Assembly (NCBI GenBank): GCA_037074615.1
Contig: CM073549.1
Location: 6,418,501 to 6,482,500, forward strand
Direction: 5' to 3'
DNA length: 64,000 bases
Origin: Leucaena leucocephala
Lineage: Eukaryota > Streptophyta > Magnoliopsida > Fabales > Fabaceae
The translations under genes were made by a program, and so were the position numbers. The notes beneath the pieces were generated by a model, which was given only the letters and a program-made list of their open reading frames with translations, was not told where the DNA came from and made no database searches. Numbering within the stretch: position 1 is the first letter of the stretch; each line of letters starts with the position of its first letter. Positions 12,431 through 23,300 of this stretch are shown piece after piece.

Positions 12431-14285
12431 TTCATGATAAAATCATTATCCATGATGATTTTATCTTGGAACAAACTATCTTATTTGACACAAGAGCATA
12501 TTCTAATTGTTTTAATGAAGGAATTATTCCTACAAAATTCTTTGAAAAAACAACCAAAGGTTTAATGGTGTCAATGGCTCACTCTTAGATGTCAAATATA
12601 AAGTTTCAAAAGTTGTTATAGAAAACGAAGAATTAAGATTTGAAACTCCGTTTATATCAGTTAAAAATATGGGAACCCAGATCATTCTAGGAGCAACTTT
12701 TGCGAGGTTATTATTCCCATATATGACTGATGAAAATAGGATTTCAAAAAAGTATCTGGGTAAAACAATATTGTTTCCTTTTACTCAGAAACCAAAAGTA
12801 AAAGAGCTCAATCTATTGACTTTTAAACGACAACAAGTAAACTTTTTAAAAGAGAATTTCTTTTCAACATTTAGAAAAACAATTGTGTCAAAAAGATGTT
12901 CAAAAGAAAATCCAAAACTATCTTGAACAAATCTAAAAAATTGTTCAGATTTACCAAATACTTTTTGGAAAAGAAAACAGCATGTAGTGGACCTACCATA
13001 TGAAAAGGATTTTTCTGAAAAGAAAATACCGACAAAGGCCAGACCCATCTAGATGAGTCTGGAACTTTTGGAAACTTATAAACAAGAGATTCAAGATCAC
13101 TTAAACAAAAAACTAATTCGCAAGTCAAGAAGCCCGTGGTCTTGTGCTGCTTTTTATGTAAATAAAAATGCAGAAATAGAATGTGGAGCACCTAGGCTTG
13201 TAATTAATTACAAACCTTTAAACGAAGTGTTGCAATGGATCAGATATCCAATCCCAAATAAATCTGATATACTAAAACGATTGTACTCTACAAAAATCTT
13301 TTCAAAATTTGATATGAAATCTAAATTTTGGCAAATACAAATTTCTGAAAAAGACAGGTATAAAACTGATTTTAATGTTCCTTTTAGACAATATGAGTGG
13401 AATGTTATGCCTTTTGGTTTAAAAAATGCTCCTTCTGAATTCCAAAGAATAATGAATAAGATCTTTAATGATAGTAGTTAATACATTATTGTATACATCG
13501 ATGATGTATTAGTCTATAGTCATTCTATAGATCAACACTTCAAACATATCTCTAAATTCATGAGAATTGTAGAAACAAATGGTTTAGTAGTTTCTAGACC
13601 TAAAATTAGTTTATTTCAAACTAAAATAAGGTTTTTGGGTCATTGGATATATCAAGAGTCTATTACACCAACTGAAAGAGCAATTCAATTTGCTGACAAA
13701 TTTCTCGATCAAATCATTGATAAAACACAACTTCAACGATTTTTGGGATGTTTAAACTATGTTGCAGATTTTATACCTCATCTTAGCAACTTTATGAAAT
13801 CGCTTCACCAACGACTCAAGGAAAATCCACCTCCGGGGACTGACCTTCATTCAAACATTGTCAGGCAGATCAAATCCCAGGTTAAGGAACTTCCTTGTCT
13901 TAGCTTTCCTGAACCAACTGCCTTCAAAATTGTTAAAACAGATGCCAGTGACATTAGTTACGGTGGCATTCTATTGTCTCTTTTACATCCAAACACTGGA
14001 ATAGCACACAGCAAAACTATTCCACTATCAAAAAAGAAATTTTAGCAATTGTATAATGCATTTCAAAATTTTAGTCTGATTTATTAAACCAGAGATTTTT
14101 ACTCTGTATTAATTACAAATCTGCAAAAGATGTTTTACAAAAGGATGTTAAAAATCTTGCATCAAAATAAATTTTTGCCAGATGACAAGCTATTTTGAGT
14201 GTTTTTTATTTTGAAATTGATTTTATCAAAGGCACTTCCAACTCCCTTCTAGACTTTCTTACCCATGAGTTTTTATAGGGTAGAT
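12430..14285 (+). pseudogene. Endogenous caulimovirid protease - reverse transcriptase - RNase H region
   Basis: Reading on the plus strand, a protease with an altered active site (DTR instead of DTG, near 12487) is followed by RT at 13053-13560, with KFDMKSKFWQI, VMPFGLKNAPSEFQ and the YIDD catalytic motif near 13500. RNase H follows at about 13600-14280 (KTDASD near 13940, then a decayed tail). Breaks seen include stops ahead of RT, a TAA at 13479-13481 just before YIDD, and further stops and frame changes after 14040. The RT wording is caulimovirid rather than gypsy-like, closest by memory to petuvirus or florendovirus types. This is a dead integrated copy. Confidence 0.85.
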
Positions 14286-14289
14286 AGAG

Positions 14290-15707
14290 ATGCCAAGAAA
14301 AAAGAAATCTGGCGGTGAGGAAGATAAACAAAAGGGTACTCTACAAGATGCCCAAAGTCAAACAATTTCAAGTGATGAACTTGAAGCCATCGTGCAAGCG
14401 GTGAAGAAATATTATGGGAGCTCCTCAGGGACCCATAAAACTCAACGGAGTCTTCAACTCCATTTCTATCTTCAATCTAGAAACCTCAAACAAAATCGGA
14501 GTCATCTACTCTGTCTGGGTCATCAACTCAGCTAATCCAAAAAAGAATGTTTTCTAAAAAACTTTGGCATCTTATGCTCAGAAGGCATTCCTAGAAACTA
14601 CCTTGGCCCAAAAATTGGCATTGCCTCCAATTCCCTCGAAGGTATTAAAAAACATCAATATGATTTGCTAGACCAGCAACCAAAGGTCCTACAAATCAAT
14701 CCATCCCAAACAAAGATAGTCTCTACTTCTCTATCACACTAGAATTGGACACTTCAGCCTTTCCTAAACCACATAGGACTATGAATATTGTCCAGATAGA
14801 ACTAGAATTCTATCACAAGTCCCCAAACCAGGTGGCCTTAAATGTCTTCCCCAAAGGATTTCATTTTAGACCAAAACAATTAAACAAAACCCGGGAGTAT
14901 TATGAATTAATTTTGATTCATTCTGAGTCGGCAGCTATTAAAAAAATACTGATAAAACAGATGAATCTTTAATAGCTCATTCTACCATGCATATTTTAAA
15001 AATCCTTACCCCATCCCAGTGGGGACAAGATTTATTTAAAACCAAAACTTTTGGGATAAACTTTAATCCTATAGGATATAACTATTAAGACTATGTTGAT
15101 GCATGGTACTGTCTTTTGGGATCAAAATAAATTTTATAAACATTCTTGGTTTATTTATTTTAAAATTAAAACCAAGTACGATTTCCCTCAATAGTTCGGA
15201 CACTAGTGGAATTTCTTTGGACTATTACCAGAGATGTTTCCCCAAACAGTAATTCAAGCTTTTAAGCTCTTCAAGCAAAAGTTCAACATTCAAGAAAAAC
15301 CTTCTCCCATTGAACTTTATTATTTTTCAAACTTATCTATCTCATGGAGTTACAGATTCTCAAACAATGAAGGATTTAGGTTCCTGCCAATATTACAAAG
15401 ACTTCCATCAGTAAAATGGTGGGCAAAATTTGATCTTTTTAGAATAAACACAGCAACAGTCGAGAGATAGTTCAAACAGAATCCTCAAAATCTTTGTATG
15501 ACGGAGCATAGCAAATTCCTGAATCAAAATATTAGGATGCAAACTGTCATCGCCTCAACAAACGATAAGGTTAACCTTATCAACAAACTGAGTTTCATGC
15601 TCCAACTCCTCCAGCAACAGGAGCAAGAACCTTCTACAAGCCAGACAAGTTCTACTCTAACATCGGATAAAGATGAAGAAGAATTTGTCGTAAATTTAGA
15701 AGATTAA
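14290..15707 (+). pseudogene. Downstream ORF of the endogenous caulimovirid, function unknown
   Basis: After RNase H an open region starts MPRKKKSGGEEDKQKG (basic, lysine-rich). It continues in pieces through 14745-14972, about 14990-15230 and 15234-15470 to an acidic, glutamine- and serine-rich tail that stops at 15705-15707. Its place after RNase H and before the promoter region fits the extra ORF reported for florendoviruses, whose function is unknown. At least four frame breaks or stops interrupt it. I could not assign a domain. Confidence 0.55.
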
Positions 15708-15714
15708 ACTACCA

Positions 15715-16330
15715 GAAGACTTAGTTGATCGAGTAATCTGTCCTAAATTTTTGGTAAATTGTAAAAGGTACTGAAAAAAAATAGTACTATTTAACAATAA
15801 ATCACTATAGTGTCAACAGAGACTGTAGTGTCGGCAATAATGTACAAATAGTGCCATGATTGGACTGTACAAATAGTTCTAAACAGTACCCGTTTCCAAG
15901 TTAGAACACTGTTTAAACAGTAACTTTTTCTATCTATTTAAGTCTGATTTATTTTCTTCTTTAGACAGGTTCAGTTAGAACCAAACCCTTACACTAAGAG
16001 AGATACTCCGAGCTTAGAGAGCCTTCTTCTCCTCCTCTTCTTCATGAATTCCCTTTCCTTGTGTAAGCCCTTTTCTTTAATAAAGTATTATCTTTATTTT
16101 CCTTTTTCCTTTTATTTTCTTATATCATTGCCTCCTCTCATGAGCTAAGGTTGGCAAGTTTTATCGCCTTTTAGTTCATTCCAGAGCACCCCCTATACAT
16201 GCATTTTAATTTTCTGTAATGCATTAACTGGTTCGTCTAGTGCTCTACTTCCTTTCTTCTCTTTCTCTTCCCTTCCTTTCGGTCCTCCCCCAAGTTGGTA
16301 TCAAAGCCAGAAGGTGAAGTAGAGATGTGG
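15715..16330 (+). promoter_or_regulatory. Pararetrovirus promoter, poly(A) signal and tRNA primer-binding site
   Basis: The non-coding interval holds three elements in the order expected of a caulimovirid intergenic region. A TATA-like CTATTTAAG lies near 15937, AATAAAGTATT near 16079 could be the poly(A) signal, and TGGTATCAAAGCC near 16295 is one or two changes from the initiator-tRNA-Met primer site. Spacings agree with transcription that starts after the TATA element and passes the poly(A) signal. Activity was not tested and the flanking copy is dead. Confidence 0.6.
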
Positions 16331-16414
16331 TAAATAAATCTGGATCTATCTTTATGACATCAAAATACTTATTGAGCTTATTAATATGATTCGACTGTCA
16401 AAATTGATAGTACA
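16167..16414 (+). repeat. Leader arm of the inverted repeat (partner of 10888-11146)
   Basis: This arm reads in the viral sense and includes the primer site. The opposite arm at 10888-11146 is inverted. The next 70 bp or so (ATGCATGAGCCCATCCGAA at 16435) is repeated at 16639-16705, so the leader was also duplicated locally. Confidence 0.85.
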
Positions 16415-16505
16415 TCAGTACAATTCTGTTTATTATGCATGAGCCCATCCGAACGAAATTGGACCGTAAGACCCTACGGACTGAGACAGGTGGAACATCG
16501 TTCGC

Positions 16506-16638
16506 AGTAGTGCATAATAAACTAGAGCATAAGTACGTACCCAGATGGTGATGTTAGCTAAAGTTTGGCTGGTTAGATTTAATCATATTAACCACCTAAC
16601 AAGTATTCTAGATCTATAAAGATCGGTAAACTTTTATT
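16506..16638 (+). repeat. Direct repeat, second copy (partner of 10499-10632)
   Basis: Almost identical to the upstream copy, with a few substitutions. It splits two copies of the GCATGAGCCCATCCGAA leader segment. Confidence 0.85.
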
Positions 16639-17215
16639 ATGCATGAGCCCATCCGAATAAAATTGGACCGTAAGACCCGACGGACTGAGGCAGGGGGAAC
16701 ATCGAAAGATGTAAACAAACTAGTAAACATAGGAAACCTTCCTATCATAAGAAGAAAAAGCATGTCTACCAAAGGTATAAACAAAATACACCTCCTCGTA
16801 GACTCAAACAAGAATTTAGATCTGAACCTAAAGTCGATTTTTCTAAACAAAACAAGGTTAAATGTTTTAAATGTGATAAATTTGGCCATATTTCAAAATA
16901 TTGCGCCTTAACAAGAAAACTCCAGAAGATTAGGTGTATTGACGAACCTCTTCTTGAACAAATAAACAATATTTTGATTGAAGAAACTTCTAGTTCATAA
17001 ACTGAAAGTGATTCTTTTGAGGATATTCAAAATATTCAAAATGATGATATCCCAAAATCATCATCCTCAATTAATGTTATCTCGAAGGAACAAGACTTAC
17101 TTCTTGATGTCGTTGAAAAACTTCTAGATTCTGAAAAAGGAGAATATCTGTTTAAGTTTAGTGAATTGGTTAATCAACAGCCCTCTTCTTCAAAACCTAT
17201 TTTTTTCTCGGTATC
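16639..17215 (+). pseudogene. Pararetrovirus coat/zinc-knuckle fragment
   Basis: The plus strand encodes a basic stretch and then a CCHC zinc knuckle (KCFKCDKFGHISKYC, about 16860-16905). An acidic serine-rich segment that includes LLDSEKGEYLFKF at about 17125 follows. In caulimovirids a knuckle of this kind lies in the coat-protein part just before the protease. The reading stops at about 17215, where the sequence switches to an inverted RNase H copy. Confidence 0.65.
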
Positions 17216-17910
17216 TCTATATACCCTGTAAAAACTCATGGGTAAGAAAGTCTGAAAGGGAGTTGGAAGTGCCTTTGATAAAATCAATTTCAAAATCAAA
17301 AACACTCAAAATAACTTGCCATCTGGCAAAAATTTGTTTTGATGCAAGATTTTTAATATCCTTTTGTAAAAGATCTTTTGCAGATTTGCAATCAATGCGG
17401 AGTAAAAATCTCTGATTTAATAAATCAGACTGAAATTTTGAAATGCATGATACAATTGCCAAAATTTCTTTTTTGATAGTGGAATAGTTTTGCTACATGC
17501 TATTCTAGTGTTTGGATGTAAAATAGACAATTTTTTCTTTTTCATCAAGGCGTTGTTTGAGAATGCCACCGTAACCTATGTCACTAGCATCTGTTTCAAC
17601 AATTTTAAAGGCAGTTGGATCAGGAAGGCTAGGACAAGGAAGTTCCTTAACCTGGGATTTGATCTGCCTGACAATGTTTGATGAAGGTCAGTCCACAGAG
17701 ATAGACTTTCCTTGAGTCGCTGGTGAAGTTATGTTTTGTCAATGATTTTATCGGGGAATTTGTCAGCAAATTGAATTGCTCTTTCATTGGTGTAATAGAC
17801 CCTTGATATATCTAATGACCCAAAAACCTTATTTTAGTTTGAAATAAACTAATTTTAGGTCTAGAAACTACTAAACCATTGTTTCTGCAATTCTCATGAA
17901 TTTAGAGATA
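17216..17910 (-). pseudogene. Inverted second copy of the pararetrovirus RNase H region
   Basis: On the minus strand this segment matches about 13590-14285. The part at 17217-17462 stays open for 81 codons (CKSAKDLLQKD, DFLTHEFLQG), where the plus-oriented copy has stops. The two copies face each other across 3 kb and belong to the same palindromic arrangement as the leader arms. Confidence 0.8.
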
Positions 17911-17949
17911 TGTTTTGTTCCTTATATTGAAGTAATACTTAACAGGAAC

Positions 17950-18480
17950 ATAATTATCACATTTTTATTATTTCTCCTAAACAATTATTTTTGAAATGAA
18001 AAGTATTACATTATTATGATTCATATTCCAGGTATTTAGGAGAAACCAAAATTTACAAATGATAATAAATGATCATAGATTCAAAAATTGAACTAGAAGA
18101 CCCATGGGCTAAACCTTACGATTTAGCCCATTAAGTTTTTTTAATTCTTCAGCCATTACTAGGATAAGGGCTGCTATACAAACTAATCACGCTTCCATCA
18201 TCATGTCACACCTCCATTCAGACTCCATCTCCATGTTACCACCCTTCCACTCCATCATACCCTCTTTTTACCGTACCTACACCATTCATCATCATCTCCA
18301 TTCCACCTCGGCACTAGTCACCCATAACCACCACAACACATCATTGTCGACACCTCCATCATTATCTCCTCTCATTTCCTGTAACGGAGCCCAACAGAAC
18401 CAACAACAGCGATAGAGATGGAGGTAGCTGCCATAACAACTCACAGCAAGCAGAACGATGACGGAACCAGCAGCAGCAGC
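17950..18480. other. Spacer between the pararetrovirus and the gypsy remnant
   Basis: No conserved coding sequence. A CA-rich open stretch at 18203-18415 is low complexity (Ser, His, Pro) and was not accepted as a gene. A CAGCAGCAGCAG tract near 18465 precedes the gypsy homology. Confidence 0.5.
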
Positions 18481-18484
18481 ACTA

Positions 18485-20235
18485 CAAGAGGATTCCTTAT
18501 GTTAGCTGGCTACTACAGGAGGTTTATTAAAGGGTTTGGAGAGCTAGCTCGTCCTTTGACTCTACTCACGAGCAAAGATGCCTTTAAGTAGCCAGAACTA
18601 ACCAGTATCTCCTTCCAAAAGCTGAAGGATACCTTAGTTTCAGCTCCAGTGCTCGCTCTGCCAGAATTTTCTAAGTTGTTTGGCGTAGAAACAGATGGGT
18701 GTGGGGTAGGGATAGGGGTTGTCCTCATGCAGCAAAGGCAGCCACTTGCTTTTTTCAGTAAGGCATTAGCCCCTCAACATATGAAGCTCTCAATATATGA
18801 GAAGGGGTTGTTGGATGTGGTAATTGCAGTTGAGAACTAGTACCAGTATCTGGAGAGGTCATGCTTTATGTGCTAAAGTAATACTCTCCTAACCTCTCTC
18901 TTTATAAGAATCTCACAAAGATAGAAGAAAGGAAGCTAAGAGAATCTTTGTTGTTCACTCTGTAAATAATCCATGTCATTCCTCAGGGCCAATTGGCCAA
19001 TATATAATCACTTACCAGGAGGTTCATAGCTTGTTTTGGTGGAAGAACCTTCATAAGGAGGTAGAAGATTATGTGAAGGCCTGTGATACATGTGCTAGGT
19101 GTAAGTATGAGACTATGGCTTCTTTGGACTTATTGCAATCACTTCCTATTGCAAGAAAGGTTTGGCAGAGTATGTCCATGGATTTCACCTAAGGCCTTCC
19201 TAATTCCTAAATCTAATGGGAAAGAGGTGGTTTGGATCATAGTTGATTGTATGAGTAAGTATGCTCATTTTCTCAGTTCTTCTCACCTATTTACAGCTTC
19301 TTCTCTTGCTCAAGTTTTTCTTGATCAAGTATACAAGCTCCATGGTGCAGCAGTGGAGATCATAAGTGATCGGTACCCCATCTTCATCAGCAATTTTTGG
19401 AAAGAGTTTGTCAAGGTTTTGAAAATTGAACAAAAGCTGTCTTCAACATACCATCCCCAAAGTAATGGATAAACTAAAGTTTTGAATCGTTGCCTTGAGT
19501 CTTATTTGAGGTGTATGTGCTGGGAAAATCCTAGGAATGGAATCATTGGGCGTCTCTAGCTAAATGGAGGTATAATACTACTTTTCACACTTCTACCAAA
19601 GCAACCCCATATGAGTTACTTTATGGCCAGAAACCCTCAGTTTATTCTCCTTACATTCCTAGATCAGCTATCATTGAAGCTATGGATAGGAGCTTTAAAG
19701 CAAGGGAGAGGATGCTAGTTGTTCTGAAACACCACTTACACAAATATGTTAACACTATGAAATTGAAGGCAGATGCTAGAAAAACTTATCGTTTCAAATA
19801 GGCTAGTGAGTTTTTCTGAAGCTACAACCCTATAAGCAAGTTTCTACAGCAACTAGAAGCACTCAGAAACTAGCTCCTAGGTTCTATGGTCCATACAAGA
19901 TGATAGAAAAGATTGGATCAATAGCTTACAGATTAGAATTGCCTCCTAAGTCCAGGAATCACTCTACGTTTCATGTGTCCCTGTTGAAGCTATGTCTAGA
20001 CCATCGTGTTAAACAAAGACACCCTCCTGTTGACCATCCTACTATTCCTAGTTCTCAATATCTTGAAAAAATATTGGCCCCTAGAGTTGGGAGGAAAAAT
20101 AAGCGCATTATAACTTAAGTTTTGATACATTGGAGGGGATACCCAAAAGAAGAGCTTCTTGGATTTCTCTATACAATTTACAACAGTAGTTTCCTGAATT
20201 TCAAGTTCCCAACGCTTGAGGACAAGGGTGTACAA
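18485..20235 (+). mobile_element. Decayed Ty3/gypsy element (RT tail, RNase H, integrase)
   Basis: Plus-strand pieces appear in gypsy order. The RT C-terminal LAGYYRRFIKGFG lies at 18500. The RNase H part has ETDGCGVGIGVVL and ends at a stop near 18840. After a gap, integrase shows WIIVDCMSKYAHF at 19235, ISDRYPIF at 19360 (the second catalytic Asp) and YHPQSNG at 19450. A C-terminal segment GSIAYRLELPPKSRNHSTFH at 19920 and a weak chromodomain-like end follow near 20120-20170. Several stops and a deletion between RNase H and integrase show that it is dead. The order suggests a chromovirus. Confidence 0.8.
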
Positions 20236-20500
20236 GGATTAATATAGGAATTACTGTTTAGTTTTACTATTATACATAAGTAATTACTGTTGACCCCTAG
20301 TTTATAAATAATCAAACATACCAGATGTAAGGGAGATTATGAATGACATTACAGTGACTATCCTCCTTCTCCCAGAGTTCTATCTCTCGTCTCCCTCTGT
20401 CTCTTCTTCTTTCCAAATTCCCTATGTCTTCTCTCTTCTCTCTCATTCTTGACCAAGAGACACAACAGAATACTTCTACATAACATTAATAACACTTATG
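20235..20500 (+). repeat. Possible 3' LTR remnant of the gypsy element
   Basis: Downstream of the integrase a non-coding stretch with a pyrimidine-rich CTCCTTCTCCCAGAG part could be the LTR. No second copy is present, so the edges are guesses. Confidence 0.3.
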
Positions 20501-21239
20501 AACAATCCAATATTAAAGAAGCAAACAGTTGACTGAAGTCTAAAATGTTGCAAGGCAGACAAGAGGAAGCTACAACGCTAAAACTTTCATTACCATATTT
20601 TATAGCAAGACCCCAATACCAACCCAGCCAATATCTCCCCAAGACAACTTCCTCCTAAATACAAACAGCATATATGCAGTGAGACAAAAACAAAGGTAGA
20701 TATGTCACTAATTCTCATTTCACTGAATAAATATAAGCCATTTCTTTTTGGAACAAAATTGTGTTCTCTAAGTCATTTTACTCACAGCCATCATACAAGA
20801 AAATCTCATATTGAGCCAAGTTAATGCCAGGTGGATGAAGGGAAGATCTTTTTCTTCTTTAGAATTTTCATACAGCAGAAGATTTAGAATGCAATAGAAA
20901 ATTGTGGACTATTCAACATAACCCTTTAGAGAAATACAATCAAAATAATTATATAATGTCATACTTGTCACGGGGAGAACGAGCAGGTATTGTGGCTATT
21001 TCTGTCCCGGAGAGATTGCACACATTTCATGTATATCTCCTAACACAAATGTTCCTTTTACTGCCAATTCTGCTTGCCCCAAACATTAGTTTTCTTTTTT
21101 AAGTCTTGAAAATACTGATATAAAACTAAGGGCAGAAAGGCATTGGAATAGTGTCATCCAAAGGGAATATACAAAACTACAGCTTGAGAAACTCAAATCA
21201 CCAAAAAACATAAGATGGGATTTATGGGTGATACCATAC
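20500..21239. other. Non-coding stretch downstream of the NDUFA2 pseudogene
   Basis: No clear gene on either strand. On the minus strand a segment near 20940-21000 could be a strongly decayed third NDUFA2 exon (weak similarity around a Y-D pair after an AG), but I cannot support it firmly. The rest looks like former 3' untranslated and intergenic sequence. Confidence 0.3.
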
Positions 21240-21910
21240 CTGAAGGATCAATATTGGCAATTTGGGGGTTCAATCAATGTCTTTATCTCCTTATAAACCT
21301 CTTCCACAAATTCCCTGAGATAACAACGCATAGTAGGTGTATTTAAGCTTAATCAGTAAGAACATAGGCTACATGTGTATGATTAGAGAAGCCACGTAAA
21401 CCCTAACCCTAAACGGACTTGGTGGTTGAGCTTGTCGGTGATGTCTGGCCCCTCAGATTCCTTTAGGTACTTTGAAAGATTTCCTCTCCATGCCATTGCT
21501 AACCTGGAGGCTAAAATCTACAGTATGAGAAATTAGACCGAAGGAATAGAATAAAAATTTAGACGCAGAAGAGAGAACTCATTATTAGAAATCAGTATCC
21601 AGGCAAAGATTAAACAGATCTGCGCCTCGATCCTGAGATAATTAGACCGACGGAAGAGAATAAAAAATAGAAGATATTACTGAAATTAGAATGAAACAGA
21701 GAGAAAAACAACATATAATAAGAAACCGAAGGCTCCTTCAGGTACTTTGAAAGATTTCCTGTCCATGCCATTGCTAAACCTGGAGGCGACTATGAAAAAT
21801 TAGTCCGATGGAAGGGACTAAAAAATAGAAGATATTACTGAAATTAAAATAAAAAATAAGAAACCGAAGCTCTTTCAGGCACTTTGAAAGATTTCATCTC
21901 CATGCCAGGG
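21240..21910 (-). pseudogene. NDUFA2: NDUFA2 (complex I B8 subunit) pseudogene with triplicated first exon
   Basis: NDUFA2 is a small thioredoxin-like accessory subunit of mitochondrial complex I. Plant versions begin MAWRGNLSK and continue KELR. The minus strand carries this start three times. At 21496 it reads MAWRGNLSKYLKE and then runs into unrelated sequence. At 21771 it reads MAWTGNLSKYLKE with an extra base after KE. At 21908 the ATG is CTG and an internal TGA is present, but NLSKCLKELRF follows as in the family. A second exon at 21314-21240, with an AG acceptor and a GT donor, reads EFVEEVYKEIKTL and, after a one-base shift, PKLPILI. This matches the family's FVEKNYKDLK...NPKLPILIREC region. 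Later exons are not clear. The repeated units include the 5' leader. The gene is non-functional. Confidence 0.7.
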
Positions 21911-21985
21911 GAGTATGAGAAATTAGACCGACGGAAGTGATTTAAAAAAATAGAAGCTATTACTGAAATTAAAATGAAAAAAGGA
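21520..21985. repeat. Tandem array of a ~137-bp unit (leader plus exon 1)
   Basis: The leader segment ATTAGACCGACGGAAG...ATAGAAGATATTACTGAAATT occurs near 21527, 21643, 21795 and 21922. Exon-1 starts lie at 21496, 21771 and 21908, which are 275 and 137 bp apart. The array is an imperfect tandem duplication of the promoter-proximal part of the NDUFA2 remnant. Confidence 0.8.
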
Positions 21986-21999
21986 GAAATAGAATAGAA

Positions 22000-23090
22000 G
22001 GGATACAGAGAAGACCGAGCTCTCCGTCACTTCCCCGATTGTTCTCTTCGTCTCCTCCACTGGACCGTTTGAGCATCTCACCATAGGCCGTTTGAAATTT
22101 TGATGCTCTCTACAGACGACCTTTCATCTGCCGTTTTAAATTTGAAATCAAAATCAGGATATATCATTTATTGGACCGTTGCAATGTTGCGAGAATGTTT
22201 GTGGGGTTACCCTTCGACCGTTGAGCATCTCCCCTCGAACGGAGTGTGAAATTTCATCTAAAACTTTTAAATGTTTACAAAAATTACAGGAAAAAAAAGA
22301 GAGAAAACCCAAAAAAGGTAGAGCCTCCAAAAAAAATAGAAAATACAAAAATAATTATTAAAAATAATAAAAATCATTTCTTAAGTTAATCAGGATTTTT
22401 ATAAGTTTGTTTTAAAAATAAAATCTTGAAAAATATTTTTTTATTAAAATCTTACAAAACTTTTACTTTTTAGCTTTCTTTCCCTTTTTTATAATGTTAA
22501 CTTTCTTAAAAAATTATACCAAATAAATATTATTTTCAATATATTTTTTTAAAAAAAAAATTCTATCACCCTCATCAGTCCAAAAAACTTATTCCTTATT
22601 TTTTTTAAATTAAAGGAATGAGTTAACATGATTGAAGTTTAAAAAAAATAGAAAGAAAACTAAAGAGAGAAGAAGATTAAATAAAGAGAGAGAGAGAGAG
22701 AATGAGAGAGCTTGAGAATCCATTGCTATTATCATAGAAGGAGGTCATTGTTTTATCACATCCTTCAATGCACCTCCGTTGAGGTCTACTAGTTCATCGC
22801 CATTCGCCTCTGTCAATCATGGCTAGTTCGTCACTGGAGCTTCGATGGTCTGTCGCCAAGAGTGAAGAGGAAGAAGATGACTAATGAACGACAGTTGTGG
22901 CAGTGGTCCGTCGTACCTCGCCTCGTGTCTCATTGTCTTCAGTGGTCTGTCGCCGAGAATGAATAGGAAGAAGAGGAATAGTGAACGACAGTCTGGATCT
23001 GTCCTTGCTGTCGGTAAAGAGGAGAAGACGATGAACAATCACAAAAGAAGAGGTCGTTGAAGAGGAGAAGACGATGAACAACAGCAAGAT
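22000..23090. other. Intergenic DNA with low-complexity tracts
   Basis: No supported gene. It contains an AT-rich stretch, a (GA)n run near 22684-22706, and a GA/CT-rich stretch at about 22790-23090 whose antisense frames look like proteins only because of low complexity. Part of it resembles 35280-35600, which suggests one repeat family. Confidence 0.5.
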
Positions 23091-23094
23091 TTTT

Positions 23095-23300
23095 ATTTTA
23101 TTTTATTTTTTTCACCTCATACCCTTTCTAATAATTTACCAATCATAAAACTCATTATAGTAATAACTATCTAAATACTCACTTATTTATAATCATTTTT
23201 TTCTATAAGCTCTTCTCTAAAAAAAACTTATCCAAAAGCTCTTTCAAATTATTTTTTTCCATAAATGCTTCTCCAAATACCAATCCCAATAGGCCCTAAA
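23095..23300 (+). repeat. MITE-like AT-rich repeat, copy 2 of 3
   Basis: ACCCTTTCTAATAATTTACC and TTATAGTAATAACTATCTAA are shared with 265-480 and, inverted, with 35150-35235. It ends near CCAATAGGCCCTAAAT. Coding potential is absent. Confidence 0.45.

Noticed and set aside
18203..18415. Ser/His/Pro-rich open frame
   Set aside because: Low-complexity CA-rich DNA with no conserved motif next to transposon debris.
21397..21420. Interstitial telomere or fusion point
   Set aside because: Only two units, as in ordinary plant teloboxes.
22823..23087. Minus-strand open frames as a small protein gene
   Set aside because: Low-complexity CT-rich sequence, two overlapping frames of similar quality, and no family resemblance.
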